Positions 16,611 through 25,953 are shown, numbered from the stretch's first letter. The stretch: DNA of 64,000 bases from Streptomyces sp. NBC_00390 (GCF_036057275.1 NZ_CP107945.1:806001-870000); one strand, 5' to 3'. Notes: generated from the sequence alone by a model not told the origin. A program made the numbers and translations.

Positions 16611-16864
16611 GGTGATGCGGCTGTTAGGGTCTGCGCCGGGAACACGTCGGGACCGTTCGGGTCCCGTCCCCCTGAGAGGAGCTGAGGTTGATGACCGCCG
16701 CGGTGAGGTCCCCCTACGCCTGCGGCGTGGTGGTGCCCCCTGCCTCGCGCAGCACCCGGTCCTCCCTCTGCCTCCGGGCTCCCCACCGGCCCTGATCCGA
16801 TCGCGTCCTCACTGATCCGATCTCGCCCGTCGGCCGGAGCCCTCTCACACTCAAGGGTTTCACG

Positions 16865-18112
16865 TTGTCCGACAACACTCTCCACGACGCTTTCTTCACC
16901 CTGCACCAGGGTCTGCCGCGCCAGGGCCCCGGCTCCGATGCCACCTCGCGCCGGCTGCTCGACCTGGCCGGCCCGGTGCCCGTCCGTCCGCGTGTCCTGG
17001 ATCTGGGCTGCGGTCCCGGCCGGTCCGCGCTGCTGCTGGCCGCCGAGGCCGCTGCGCGGGTGACCGCGGTCGATCTGCACGAACCCTTCCTCGACGAGCT
17101 GCGGCAGGCCGCCGACGCCCGTGGGCTCGGCGATGCCGTCCGCACGGTCCGCGCCGACATGGGCGAGCTCCCTTTCCCCGACAGCTCGTTCGACCTCGTC
17201 TGGGCCGAGAGCTCCGTCTACAGCATCGGCTTCGACACCGCTCTGCGGCAGTGGCAACGGCTGCTGGGGCCCGGTGGTGCTCTGGTCCTGACCGAGTGCG
17301 AGTGGACGGCCGAGCATCCCTCGGCCGACGCACGCGCCTTCTGGGACCTGCACTATCCGCTGCGTACGACGGCCGAGAACTGCGCCGCCGCGGTCGCCGC
17401 GGGCTGCACGGTGCGCGGCGTGTACCGGCAGCCGGAGAGCGACTGGCAGGAGTACTACCTTCCGCTGGGCGAGCGGGCCGCCGCCGCTGATCCGGCGGCC
17501 CCCGGCATGGACCAGGCGCTCGCCGCCACCCGGGCGGAGATCGCCATGCGCGAGGAGCACGGGTCGGAGTACGGCTACACCGGCTACGTGCTGCGCCCGG
17601 CCGATGTGCACTGGCGTACCCGGCCCGAGAGGGCGGCCGACATCCCGGCGGTGCGCGAGCTCAACGCCGCGGCCTTCCCGACAGCCGAGGAGGCGGCCCT
17701 GGTGGACGCGCTGCGCCTGGACGGCGAGGCCTGGCTGCCCGGCCTCTCTTACGTGGCCGAGGCTGCGGACGGCACAGTGGCGGCGCACGCCCTGCTCACG
17801 CGGTGCCGGGTGGGTGACTCACCCGCGCTCGCGCTCGGCCCGGTCGCGACGGCGCCCGACCACCAGCGCCGGGGTGCGGGCCAGGCCGTCGTGCGTGCGG
17901 TGCTGGACGCGGCCAGGGCCCGCGGTGAGCGGCTGGCTGTCGTGCTGGGGCATCCGGAGTACTACCCGCGATTCGGTTTCGAGCGGGCCTCACGGTACGG
18001 AATCCGGCCAACTTTCGACGTACCCGACGAGGCGCTGATGGCCCTGGTACTCGACGGATCGCGGGACGTGCCAGGGGGAACCATCCGCTGTCCGGCCGCC
18101 TTCGGGGTCTGA
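16865..18112 (+). CDS. SAM-dependent methyltransferase fused to a GNAT acetyltransferase
   Basis: 415 residues. The N-terminal half is a class I methyltransferase: VLDLGCGPGRSALLL at about 41-55, then a Ubi/Coq5-like DMGELPFPDSSFDLVW block. The C-terminal ~160 residues are a GNAT domain: RPERAADIPAVRELNAAAFP, then LALGPVATAPDHQRRGAGQA and the YYPRFGFE motif typical of YhbS-like N-acetyltransferases. The start is TTG (16865) after AAGGG. Substrates are unknown, and the fusion suggests both groups are added to one target. The 254 bp before it contain no gene I can support. Confidence 0.88.
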   Translation: MSDNTLHDAFFTLHQGLPRQGPGSDATSRRLLDLAGPVPVRPRVLDLGCGPGRSALLLAAEAAARVTAVDLHEPFLDELRQAADARGLGDAVRTVRADMGELPFPDSSFDLVWAESSVYSIGFDTALRQWQRLLGPGGALVLTECEWTAEHPSADARAFWDLHYPLRTTAENCAAAVAAGCTVRGVYRQPESDWQEYYLPLGERAAAADPAAPGMDQALAATRAEIAMREEHGSEYGYTGYVLRPADVHWRTRPERAADIPAVRELNAAAFPTAEEAALVDALRLDGEAWLPGLSYVAEAADGTVAAHALLTRCRVGDSPALALGPVATAPDHQRRGAGQAVVRAVLDAARARGERLAVVLGHPEYYPRFGFERASRYGIRPTFDVPDEALMALVLDGSRDVPGGTIRCPAAFGV

Positions 18113-18117
18113 CGTGT

Positions 18118-18158
18118 ATGTCCGCCCCGTCGGCGACGTCGCTCGACGGGGCGGACAT
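18118..18158 (+). terminator. Terminator after the methyltransferase-GNAT gene
   Basis: Perfect 15-bp inverted repeat (ATGTCCGCCCCGTCG / CGACGGGGCGGACAT) with an 11-nt loop, five bases after the stop codon. Confidence 0.85.
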
Positions 18159-18245
18159 GCCGAGTCGCCGAAGTGCGGACAAGCTGCTTCTGTACGGCAG
18201 ACTGGACAGGCCTGTCAGGGCCGAGGACCGATGCGAAGGATGGGT

Positions 18246-18839
18246 ATGCCGATCACTCCAGCCGTCACGGCGAACAGCTCGTCGAACGGCACGTCACAAG
18301 CGATCCTGCTCGAGCTGGTCGACGCACAGGGCAACACCATCGGCACCGCGGAGAAGCTCGCCGCGCATCAGGCGCCCGGTCAGCTGCACCGCGCCTTCTC
18401 GGTGTTCCTCTTCGACGAGCACGGGCGGCTCCTGCTGCAGCGCCGGGCGCCCGGCAAGTACCACTCCCCCGGAGTGTGGTCGAACACCTGCTGCGGTCAC
18501 CCGTACCCGGGCGAGGCGCCGTTCGCGGCCGCCGCCCGGCGTACGTACGAGGAGCTGGGAATCTCGCCCTCGCTCCTCGCGGAGGCCGGCACCGTCCGCT
18601 ACAACCATCCGGATCCCGAGTCGGGCCTGGTCGAGCAGGAGTTCAACCACCTCTTCGTCGGAATGGTGCAGGCGCCGCTGCGGCCGGATCCCGCAGAGAT
18701 CGGCGAAACGGCCTTCGTGACGCCGAAGGAGCTCGCGGAGCGCCATGAGCAGGCCGTGTTCTCGGCGTGGTTCATGACGGTGCTGGACGCGGCACGGCCC
18801 GCGATCAAGGAGCTGACGGGTCCGTCCGTGGGCTGGTGA
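18246..18839 (+). CDS. idi: Isopentenyl-diphosphate delta-isomerase, type I
   Basis: 197-residue Nudix-fold enzyme converting IPP to DMAPP. The catalytic Cys lies in WSNTCCGHP (about residues 79-87), the Nudix-like helix contains RRTYEELGI, and the acidic metal/substrate segment is EQEFNHLF. It sits 11 kb from the hopanoid operon and is expected to feed its polyprenyl synthase. ATG 18246 (MPITP) is chosen from similarity to other Streptomyces idi genes; ATG 18231 with GAGG five bases upstream is also possible. Confidence 0.94.
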   Translation: MPITPAVTANSSSNGTSQAILLELVDAQGNTIGTAEKLAAHQAPGQLHRAFSVFLFDEHGRLLLQRRAPGKYHSPGVWSNTCCGHPYPGEAPFAAAARRTYEELGISPSLLAEAGTVRYNHPDPESGLVEQEFNHLFVGMVQAPLRPDPAEIGETAFVTPKELAERHEQAVFSAWFMTVLDAARPAIKELTGPSVGW

Positions 18840-18859
18840 GCCCCGCCCCCGGTGCGGCG

Positions 18860-18891
18860 GCGGCGCGGCGGTCAGACCGGCGCCGCGCCGC
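18860..18891. terminator. Bidirectional terminator between idi and the convergent kinase gene
   Basis: Perfect 11-bp inverted repeat (GCGGCGCGGCG / CGCCGCGCCGC) with a 10-nt loop; its right arm overlaps the last codons of the minus-strand gene. Confidence 0.7.
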
Positions 18892-19348
18892 TGGTGTGCA
18901 CCGGAGCGAGCGGCAGCTCGGCCCAGATGATCTTGCCGCCGCTCGCGGTGTGCTCGACGTCGCAGCTGCCGCCGGACTCGCGGGTGATCTCGCGGACGAG
19001 AAGCAGGCCCCGCCCGCCCGTCTGGGCGTAGTCGGTCTCGAGCGCCTTGGGCCGGTAGGGGTGGTTGTCCGCCACGGACACCCGCACCCAGTGCGCGCCG
19101 ATGGCCACCTCGACGGCGACCTCGGGCGAGAGCAGGGCCGCATGCTTCACGGCGTTGGTGACCAGCTCGGAGACGATCACCAGCAACCCCTGGACGAGAT
19201 CGTCATGCATCGGTACCCGCTGCCGGCCGATCAGATCTCGTACGGCGTGGCGGGCCTGCGGAACGGAGACGTCGACCGCCGGGGCGGTGAAACGCCAGAC
19301 GCCCTCGTACGACAGCGGCCTGGCCGGCACGCTCCCGCGGCTCTCCAT
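18872..19348 (-). CDS. Anti-sigma-factor-type serine kinase (HATPase_c / RsbW-SpoIIAB-like)
   Basis: 158-residue single-domain GHKL ATPase. The N box is VSELVTNAVKHA, followed by the VADNHP region and the TGGRGLLLVREI glycine-rich lid. Streptomyces encode many such stand-alone domains, which usually phosphorylate anti-anti-sigma proteins or bind sigma factors. No partner gene is adjacent. ATG 19348 (MESRGS) is preferred over an upstream in-frame start, but the ribosome site is weak. About 290 bp separate it from the divergent hydratase gene, which should hold both promoters. Confidence 0.85.
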   Translation of the reverse strand: MESRGSVPARPLSYEGVWRFTAPAVDVSVPQARHAVRDLIGRQRVPMHDDLVQGLLVIVSELVTNAVKHAALLSPEVAVEVAIGAHWVRVSVADNHPYRPKALETDYAQTGGRGLLLVREITRESGGSCDVEHTASGGKIIWAELPLAPVHTSGAAPV

Positions 19349-19638
19349 AGTCCGGCACCCACCCTCGGCTCGTCGGCCACTGGCCCGTGCCACTGACCTT
19401 CGAGTAACAAGTGTTGGCAGTCGGTTGGTCCGTACCGAACCGCCGATCAGAATTCAGCGCCTATCGACGCTTTCCGATCGGACGCGTATGACAGCGTCAG
19501 TAGTGCAGCTGACTTTGATCTGCTTCTGTCCGCTTTGCCGTATCGATCGTTTTTTCCGCTCGCAGAGACTCCCCTGGTGCCTCCTCGCCGTACCCCTCCT
19601 TGATCGTTGGTCCGGCCCTGACGGATAGCATCCGGCGC

Positions 19639-20433
19639 ATGGAGCCCTCCGCGCCGACCACGCCTTCCGAGCCGCAGCTGACGCACACCGTCGAGAACGG
19701 TGTCGCCACAGTGGTGATCAGCAATCCCGCCAAGCGCAACGCGATGACCGCCGGCATGTGGTCGTCACTGCCCGGGCTGCTCGACGAGTTGGCCGCCGAT
19801 CCCTCGGTGCGGGTGCTGGTGCTGACCGGTTCGGGCGACACGTTCTGCGCGGGCGCCGACATCTCCTCGCTGCGTGGCCCCGGCGTGGACCCGCAGGCGC
19901 TGGCGGTGGGCGCAGAGGAGGCGCTGGCCGCGTTCCCGAAGCCGACGCTGGCCGTCGTACGCGGCTACTGCGTCGGCGGCGGAAGCCAGCTCGCCGCCGC
20001 CTGCGACCTGCGGTTCGCGGCCCAGGACGCGCTGTTCGGCGTGACGCCGGCGAAGCTCGGCATCGTCTATCCGGCGGCCTCCACCCGGCGGCTGGCCGCG
20101 CTGGTGGGGCCGGCCACCGCCAAGTATCTGCTCTTCTCGGGTGAGTTGATCGATGCGGAGCGGGCGCTGCGCACCGGGCTGGTGGACGAGGTGCTGCCGG
20201 CCCCGGAGCTCGGCAAGCGGGCCGCGGAGTTCACCCGGATCCTCACCACGCGATCGCAGCTCACCCAGTGCGCGGCAAAGGAGTTCGCGGCGGGGCGCAC
20301 CGACCGGGACGCGTACTGGACGGAACAGGCGCGCGGCAGCGGCGACACCGCGGAGGGGGTCGCCGCCTTCCTGGAACGGCGTACGCCGCGCTTCGAGTGG
20401 TCCGTGGGATCTCGCGGAGAGCGGTCCGTGTGA
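19639..20433 (+). CDS. Enoyl-CoA hydratase/isomerase family protein
   Basis: 264-residue crotonase-fold protein. The oxyanion-hole segments FCAGADISSL (about 72-81) and RGYCVGGGSQLAAACDLRFA (about 111-130) are present. A Pro/Ala pattern and no clear Glu-Glu pair near 130-150 make the exact reaction uncertain (hydratase, isomerase or other). Start ATG 19639 is used although the frame is open a little upstream. It is convergent with the DJ-1-like gene, with only 12 bp between the stops. Confidence 0.9.
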   Translation: MEPSAPTTPSEPQLTHTVENGVATVVISNPAKRNAMTAGMWSSLPGLLDELAADPSVRVLVLTGSGDTFCAGADISSLRGPGVDPQALAVGAEEALAAFPKPTLAVVRGYCVGGGSQLAAACDLRFAAQDALFGVTPAKLGIVYPAASTRRLAALVGPATAKYLLFSGELIDAERALRTGLVDEVLPAPELGKRAAEFTRILTTRSQLTQCAAKEFAAGRTDRDAYWTEQARGSGDTAEGVAAFLERRTPRFEWSVGSRGERSV

Positions 20434-20445
20434 GGCCGCGTCCGG

Positions 20446-21081
20446 TCAGCTCGTGACCCTTCCCGCCTGCGTACGCCACTTGGAGACGATCTCGGCGGGC
20501 GCCTTGTCCGGGGAGCCGGCGTCGTACGGCGGCTGCGGGTCGTACTCGGTCAGCAGCTGAACCGTCTGGGCGACCTCGTCGCCGCCGATGCGGCCGAGCA
20601 GGTGCAGCGCCATGTCGATCCCGGACGAGACCCCCGCGGCCGTGACGTACTTGCCGTCGAAGACGACACGCTCCCCCGTCGGTTCCGCGCCCAGCGGCAC
20701 GAGGTCGTCCAGGGCCAGCCAGTGCGAGGTGGCGCGGCGGCCCTTGAGCAGCCCGGCACCGCCGAGCACCAGCGACCCCGTGCACACGGAGGTGGTCCAG
20801 GTGCTGGCGGCATCGGCCGCTCGGAGCCAGTCGAGCAAGGTTTCGTCGTGCATCGCCTGGCGTGCGCCGGGGCCGCCGGGGACCAGGACGATGTCCGGGG
20901 CCTGCACCTCGGCGATGGTGCGCTCGGCGACGAGGCTGAGGCTGCCCTGGTCGTTGGGTACCGGGCCGGTCCGATCGGCGACGAAGACCGTCTCGGCGCC
21001 GGGCAGCCGGGCCAGCAGCTCGTAGGGTCCGACGGCGTCGAGCGAGGTGAAGCGGTCGTAGAGCAGGATCGCGATCTGCAT
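20446..21081 (-). CDS. DJ-1/PfpI family protein (isonitrile-hydratase/GATase-like)
   Basis: 211-residue class I glutamine-amidotransferase-like domain. The nucleophile-elbow Cys is in TTSVCTGSLVLGGAGLL (about residues 95-111) and an upstream acidic segment (FTSLDAVGPYELL) matches the conserved Asp/Glu of the isonitrile hydratase/InhA branch. ATG 21081 has GAGGAACC directly upstream. It is transcribed behind the AraC-type regulator that carries the same domain, separated by a block of tandem repeats. Function may be isonitrile or glyoxal detoxification; this is inference. Confidence 0.88.
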   Translation of the reverse strand: MQIAILLYDRFTSLDAVGPYELLARLPGAETVFVADRTGPVPNDQGSLSLVAERTIAEVQAPDIVLVPGGPGARQAMHDETLLDWLRAADAASTWTTSVCTGSLVLGGAGLLKGRRATSHWLALDDLVPLGAEPTGERVVFDGKYVTAAGVSSGIDMALHLLGRIGGDEVAQTVQLLTEYDPQPPYDAGSPDKAPAEIVSKWRTQAGRVTS

Positions 21082-21110
21082 GGTTCCTCTTTCGATCGAT
21101 GTCACCGGGA

Positions 21111-21207
21111 TCGGTGTCGGTGGGACCTCGGTGGGATCGGTGTCGGTGGGACCTCGGTGGGACCGGTGTCGGTGGGACCGGTGTCGGTGGGACCGGTGTC
21201 AGTTGAC
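21111..21207. repeat. Tandem repeats between the two DJ-1 genes
   Basis: Two exact 26-bp copies (21111-21136, 21137-21162) starting TCGGTGTCGGTGGGACC are followed by two exact 15-bp copies of CCGGTGTCGGTGGGA (21163-21177, 21178-21192) and a decayed third that contains the regulator's stop codon. Confidence 0.93.
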
Positions 21208-22164
21208 GGGTGCGCGGAATCGGCGGCGGTACTCGGCGGGCGCGGCGCCGAGGACTTTGACGAAGGCGCGGCGCATCGCCTCGGGTGTGCCGTAACCGGA
21301 GGCGCGTGAGACCTCTTCGACGCCGTGGCCGGTCTCCTCCAGCAGACGCCGGGCGTGCTGGAGCCGCACGCGTTCGACGTAGCGCCCCGGTGTCATGCCG
21401 GTCTCCGCCTGGAAGGCACGGGCGAAGTGGCGCGGCGAGAGCCGGGCGCGCTGCGCGAGCGCGTCGACCGAGAGATCGCCGGCGGGGTGCTCGGTGATCC
21501 AGTGCTGCACCTCGCGCAGCGGTTCGCGCTGTGCGGTCTGGGCCGCCAGCTGCGCGCTGAACTGTGCCTGGTTGCCCGGGCGGCGCAGAAAGACGACGAG
21601 ATGGCGGGCGACGGTGAGGGCCGTGTCGCGGCCGAGGTCCTCCTCGACCAGGGCGAGGGCAAGGTCGATTCCCGCGGTGACTCCGGCGGATGTGGCGATC
21701 TTCCCGTCGCGTACGAAGATCGGGTCCGCGTCGACCTCGACGGCGGGGTGCGCCCGGGCCAGATGGTCGCAGTACGCCCAGTGGGTGGTGGCACGGCGGC
21801 CGTCGAGCAGCCCGGCAGCGGCGAGCAGCGCGGCTCCGGTGCACACGGACACGATCCGTTCGACGTCGTCGGCGTGCTCGCGCAGCCAGTCGACGAGCCG
21901 AGGGTCCGGGGTCCTGGTGCCGCGACCACCCGGGACGAGCAGGGTGTGGGGCACCTCGGCGTCGGCCAGCGAGCAGTCGGGCACGAGGGTGAGTCCGCTG
22001 TGCGTACGGACGGGCGACCCGTCGGGTGATGCGGTACGGATCGGGTAGGCGCCGGGATCGCCGACGGCCTGGCCCGCTCCCGCGAACACCTCCACGGGGC
22101 CGGTCACGTCCAGGCTCTGCACGCCGTCGAAGAGGACGACGAGCAGGGGGCGTCGCTGTGTCAT
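21199..22164 (-). CDS. GlxA-type AraC-family regulator with DJ-1/PfpI sensor domain
   Basis: About 321 residues. The N-terminal ~190 residues are a DJ-1/PfpI domain (LLVVLFDGVQSLDVTGPVEV; IVSVCTGAALLAAAGLLDG). The C-terminal ~100 residues form two AraC helix-turn-helix units (SVDALAQRARLSPRHFARAF and EVSRASGYGTPEAMRRAF). It likely senses a small metabolite and controls the downstream stand-alone DJ-1 gene, whose domain it shares. ATG 22164 follows GGAGGGC; ATG 22173 is an in-frame alternative. It is divergent from the SCO6745-type gene. Confidence 0.93.
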   Translation of the reverse strand: MTQRRPLLVVLFDGVQSLDVTGPVEVFAGAGQAVGDPGAYPIRTASPDGSPVRTHSGLTLVPDCSLADAEVPHTLLVPGGRGTRTPDPRLVDWLREHADDVERIVSVCTGAALLAAAGLLDGRRATTHWAYCDHLARAHPAVEVDADPIFVRDGKIATSAGVTAGIDLALALVEEDLGRDTALTVARHLVVFLRRPGNQAQFSAQLAAQTAQREPLREVQHWITEHPAGDLSVDALAQRARLSPRHFARAFQAETGMTPGRYVERVRLQHARRLLEETGHGVEEVSRASGYGTPEAMRRAFVKVLGAAPAEYRRRFRAPVN

Positions 22165-22250
22165 GCCCTCCATGCTTGACGCTGCCGGTCATGGCCGCAA
22201 TGTCGAGAACCCCACCTTTCCTGCCATCACGCACTCCGGGTTCCGAACGT

Positions 22251-22264
22251 ACCAACCAGTCGGT
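22251..22264. promoter_or_regulatory. Candidate dyad operator in the divergent promoter
   Basis: ACCAACCAGTCGGT is an imperfect 14-bp palindrome with half-sites ACCAACC and ACCGACT. It lies 11 bp upstream of the following ATG and in the divergent region with the AraC gene. This spacing resembles TetR-type operators. Low-confidence inference. Confidence 0.35.
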
Positions 22265-22275
22265 AACCTGCATCC

Positions 22276-23133
22276 ATGACCTCTCTGCCACCGCGCGCGG
22301 GACGCCGCTGCCACAACGTCATCAACCCGATGCACTCGACGGTCTACTTCTCCCCGGACCTGGCCGCGGAGCTCGGCCGCCTGGGGATCGAGGACGTGAG
22401 CGCCGGGTACTTCGTGACCCGCGCGGCCGCGATGGGCGCCGTCGGGCCCGGTGCGGTGGCCGCGACCTTCTACAACTTCAATCCCGAGCTGATCGCCCGG
22501 CATCTGCCGGCGGTCTGGGCCACTGCCGCGCCCGAAGCCGTGCTTGAGGCGCGGCTCCGGGCCGTCGACACCACGCTGCGCAGGCTGCTGGGTGAGGAGA
22601 TCCTCGCCTCCAAGGAGCTCGCCGAGGCGGCGCAGCTCGCGCTGCGCGCCACCGAGGCCTGCACGCCGCACGCCCGGCCGCTGTATGCCGCGCACGCCGA
22701 TCTGGCGGTGCCCGACGAGCCGCATCTCGCCTACTGGCACGCCGCGACCCTGCTGCGGGAACACCGCGGCGACGGTCACCTCGCCGCCCTGCTGTCCGCC
22801 GGGCTCGACCCGCTGGAGGCGCTGGTGAGCCACACCGCGACCGGCAAGGGCATGTCCCCGCGCTGGATCCTCGCCAGCCGCGGCTGGCGGCGCACCGACT
22901 GGGAAGCCGCCCAGGGACGGCTGCGCGAGCGCGGACTGCTGGACGACGCGGACGCTCTGACGGAGGCCGGCACCCGGCTGCGGGCGGAGGTGGAGGAGCA
23001 CACGGACCGGATCGACCTCGCACCGTACGAACACCTGGGCGCGGAGGGCGTGGAGCGGCTGACCGAGCTGGGGCGCAGCCTGCTGATGTCTGCGGCGGCC
23101 GCGGGCGCGTTCCCCAAGGAGGCCACGGGCTGA
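22276..23133 (+). CDS. SCO6745-family protein (helix-turn-helix, uncharacterised)
   Basis: 285 residues resembling the conserved actinobacterial family named for SCO6745, whose members are predicted to carry a C-terminal winged-helix-like segment (WEAAQGRLRERGLLDDADALTEAGT). Conserved stretches here include HNVINPMHSTVYFSP, GYFVTRAAAMGAVGP and FYNFNPELI. No enzymatic motif is visible and no membrane segment. There is no clear ribosome site before ATG 22276, so a leaderless mRNA is possible. Function is unknown; a regulatory role is only suggested by the HTH-like end. Confidence 0.8.
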   Translation: MTSLPPRAGRRCHNVINPMHSTVYFSPDLAAELGRLGIEDVSAGYFVTRAAAMGAVGPGAVAATFYNFNPELIARHLPAVWATAAPEAVLEARLRAVDTTLRRLLGEEILASKELAEAAQLALRATEACTPHARPLYAAHADLAVPDEPHLAYWHAATLLREHRGDGHLAALLSAGLDPLEALVSHTATGKGMSPRWILASRGWRRTDWEAAQGRLRERGLLDDADALTEAGTRLRAEVEEHTDRIDLAPYEHLGAEGVERLTELGRSLLMSAAAAGAFPKEATG

Positions 23134-23528
23134 GCCAGGCCCGCCGGTCCCGGCGAGGCCGTCGTCGCCACGCCGGACGGCACCCGTCGGCCGAAGAGCC
23201 GCTGCAACGGGACGACTGACGCGGCGCCGGGGGCTCCGGCCCCGGTCGGTCGGCCAGGGCTCGGACGGCGGGGACGTGCCGGGGATCGCGCCCCGGCCGC
23301 GGCGGGACGCGGCTCTCTTCCAGCCGGTTCCTTCCCGAGGGTCTCTTCCCGCCGGGCGCGCCGACCGGCCGCCGGGACGGGCCGGACCACCCCTGGCGCA
23401 CCCGTACCCTCCCGGCGCGGCCGCACCGGGCGACCCGCGCACCCGTGAGGCCACGCGACACGGCACCCGGCCACCCGGCACAATGCACTCTCAAGCACAG
23501 CCAGCACGAGAAGGCGAGTCGGGGAACC
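23134..23528 (+). promoter_or_regulatory. Intergenic region upstream of tex
   Basis: About 395 bp without a supported gene. It holds the end of the previous unit (a GC-rich CCGGGG/CCCCGG dyad near 23229-23255 may terminate it) and the tex promoter. I cannot place the promoter elements. Confidence 0.35.
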
Positions 23529-25910
23529 GTGACGACGTCCATCGAAGGCAGGATCGCCGAGGAGCTCGGCGTACGCGAGCGGCAGGTGAAAGCGGCCGTC
23601 GAGCTGCTGGACGGCGGGTCGACCGTGCCGTTCATCGCCCGCTACCGCAAGGAAGCGACCGAGATGCTCGACGACGCGCAGCTGCGCACGCTCGAGGAGC
23701 GGCTGCGCTATCTGCGGGAGCTGGAGGAGCGGCGGACCGCGATCCTCGAGTCCGTGCGCGAGCAGGGCAAGCTGACCGACGAGCTGGAGGCCCGGATCCG
23801 GGCCGCCGACACCAAGGCGCGCCTCGAGGACATCTATCTGCCCTTCAAGCCCAAGCGGCGTACCAAGGCGCAGACCGCCCGCGAGGCAGGGCTCGAACCG
23901 CTGGCCGAGGGGCTGCTCGGCGATCCGTCGGTGGAGCCGCTCGCCGCGGCGGCGGCGTTCGTCGACGCCGACAAGGGCGTCGCCGACGCGGCGGCCGCCC
24001 TGGACGGTGCGCGGGCGATCCTTACGGAGCGTTTCTCCGAGGATGCCGACCTCATCGGCGAGCTGCGTGAGCGGATGTGGACGCGGGGCCGTCTCGCGGC
24101 GAAGGTGCGGGACGGCAAGGAGGAGGCGGGCGCGAAGTTCGCCGACTACTTCGACTTCGCCGAGGGCTTCACCGAGCTGCCCTCGCACCGGATTCTCGCG
24201 ATGTTCCGGGGCGAGAAGGAAGAGGTTCTCGACCTGGTGCTCGAGCCGGAGGAGCCGGTGGACGGGCCTTCGTCGTACGAGGGCCTCGTCGCGGTGCGCT
24301 TCGGCGTCTCCCAGCAGGGCCGACCGGGCGACAAATGGCTCGGCGACACGGTCCGCTGGGCCTGGCGGACCCGGATCCTCGTCCACCTCGGCATCGACCT
24401 GCGGCTGCGGCTGCGCACAGCCGCGGAGGACGAGGCGGTACGGGTCTTCGCGGCGAACCTGCGCGACCTGCTGCTGGCCGCGCCGGCCGGCACGCGGGCG
24501 ACGCTCGGCCTCGACCCCGGCTTCCGTACCGGTGTGAAGGTGGCCGTCGTGGACGCGACCGGCAAGGTCGTCGCCACGGACACCATCTATCCGCACGTCC
24601 CGGCGAACAAGTGGGACGAGTCGCTGGCGAAGTTGGCGCGGCTCGCCAAGGAGCACTCCGTCGAACTGGTCGCCATCGGTAACGGCACGGCGTCCCGCGA
24701 GACGGACAAGCTCGCCGGTGAACTCATCGAGAAGCACCCGGAGCTGGGCCTCACCAGGGTGATGGTCTCGGAGGCCGGTGCCTCGGTGTACTCCGCCTCC
24801 GCTTTCGCCTCGCAGGAGCTGCCCGGTCTCGATGTGTCGCTGCGCGGCGCCGTCTCGATCGCGCGCCGGCTTCAGGACCCGCTGGCCGAGCTGGTCAAGA
24901 TCGACCCGAAGTCGATCGGCGTCGGCCAGTACCAGCACGACCTGTCCGAGGTGAAACTGTCGCGCTCGCTCGACGCGGTGGTCGAGGACTGTGTGAACGG
25001 TGTCGGCGTCGACGTCAACACCGCGTCCGCGCCGCTGCTTTCGCGGGTCTCGGGCATCGGCACCGGTCTTGCCGAGAACATCGTCGCGCACCGGGATTCC
25101 AACGGTCCCTTCCGTTCCCGCAAGGCGCTGAAGGACGTGGCGCGGCTCGGGCCCAAGGCGTACGAGCAGTGCGCGGGCTTCCTGCGGATCCGCGGCGGGG
25201 AGGACCCGCTGGACGCCTCGAGCGTGCACCCGGAGTCGTATCCGGTGGTGCGGCGCATGGTGAAGTCGACGGGCGGCGAGGTGGCGTCCCTGATCGGGAA
25301 CACGTCGGTGCTGCGGTCGCTGAGGCCGACGGAGTTCGTGGACGAGACGTTCGGTCTGCCGACGGTGACGGACATCCTGCGGGAGCTGGAGAAGCCGGGC
25401 CGCGACCCCCGGCCCGCCTTCAAGACCGCGACCTTCAAGGAGGGCGTGGAGAAGATCGGCGACCTGGTCTCCGGAATGGTGCTGGAGGGTGTCGTCACCA
25501 ATGTCGCCGCCTTCGGCGCCTTCGTGGACGTCGGTGTCCACCAGGACGGACTCGTGCACGTGTCGGCGATGTCGAAGACCTTCGTCAAGGACCCGCGTGA
25601 CGTGGTCAAATCGGGCGACGTGGTCAAGGTCAAGGTGCTGGACGTCGACATCCCGCGCAAGAGGATCTCGCTGACGCTGCGGCTGGACGACGAGGCGTCG
25701 GCGCAGACGGCGGAGCCGGGCGCGCCCAGGCGGGAGCGCGGCGGCCGCCCGCCGCAGCAGCGCCAGGGCGGCGGCGCCCGCGACCGGCGCGGCGGTGCGG
25801 GCGGCGGCCGTCAGGCGCAGGCCCCCGCGCCGGCCAACAGCGCGATGGCGGACGCCCTGCGCAGGGCCGGTCTCGTGGACCCGAAGAACGGCGGAGGCAG
25901 GCGGGGCTGA
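23529..25910 (+). CDS. tex: Tex-family transcription accessory / RNA-binding protein
   Basis: 793 residues with the Tex architecture. An N-terminal helical region contains [17 protein letters not shown], an RNase-H-like YqgF domain begins at [19 protein letters not shown], and a helix-hairpin-helix region contains [17 protein letters not shown]. The C-terminal S1 RNA-binding domain is [21 protein letters not shown] basic Gly/Arg-rich tail (about 70 residues) follows the S1 domain. The GTG start at 23529 with GGGGA upstream is chosen; the longer frame begins inside the intergenic region. Tex proteins bind nucleic acid and influence transcription in several bacteria. Confidence 0.95.
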   Translation: MTTSIEGRIAEELGVRERQVKAAVELLDGGSTVPFIARYRKEATEMLDDAQLRTLEERLRYLRELEERRTAILESVREQGKLTDELEARIRAADTKARLEDIYLPFKPKRRTKAQTAREAGLEPLAEGLLGDPSVEPLAAAAAFVDADKGVADAAAALDGARAILTERFSEDADLIGELRERMWTRGRLAAKVRDGKEEAGAKFADYFDFAEGFTELPSHRILAMFRGEKEEVLDLVLEPEEPVDGPSSYEGLVAVRFGVSQQGRPGDKWLGDTVRWAWRTRILVHLGIDLRLRLRTAAEDEAVRVFAANLRDLLLAAPAGTRATLGLDPGFRTGVKVAVVDATGKVVATDTIYPHVPANKWDESLAKLARLAKEHSVELVAIGNGTASRETDKLAGELIEKHPELGLTRVMVSEAGASVYSASAFASQELPGLDVSLRGAVSIARRLQDPLAELVKIDPKSIGVGQYQHDLSEVKLSRSLDAVVEDCVNGVGVDVNTASAPLLSRVSGIGTGLAENIVAHRDSNGPFRSRKALKDVARLGPKAYEQCAGFLRIRGGEDPLDASSVHPESYPVVRRMVKSTGGEVASLIGNTSVLRSLRPTEFVDETFGLPTVTDILRELEKPGRDPRPAFKTATFKEGVEKIGDLVSGMVLEGVVTNVAAFGAFVDVGVHQDGLVHVSAMSKTFVKDPRDVVKSGDVVKVKVLDVDIPRKRISLTLRLDDEASAQTAEPGAPRRERGGRPPQQRQGGGARDRRGGAGGGRQAQAPAPANSAMADALRRAGLVDPKNGGGRRG

Positions 25911-25918
25911 GCAAGTCG

Positions 25919-25953
25919 TGCGGGCCGGCCGGGGCTTCCCCGGCCGGCCCGCA
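25919..25953 (+). terminator. Strong terminator after tex
   Basis: Perfect 16-bp inverted repeat (TGCGGGCCGGCCGGGG and its complement) with a CTT triloop, 8 bp after the stop codon. Confidence 0.93.

Noticed and set aside
16612..16815. 67-codon ORF after the CDF gene
   Set aside because: No ribosome site, no homology I can see and poor codon pattern; treated as intergenic.
21111..21207. Possible CRISPR array
   Set aside because: Repeats are directly adjacent with no unique spacers, and there are no cas genes.
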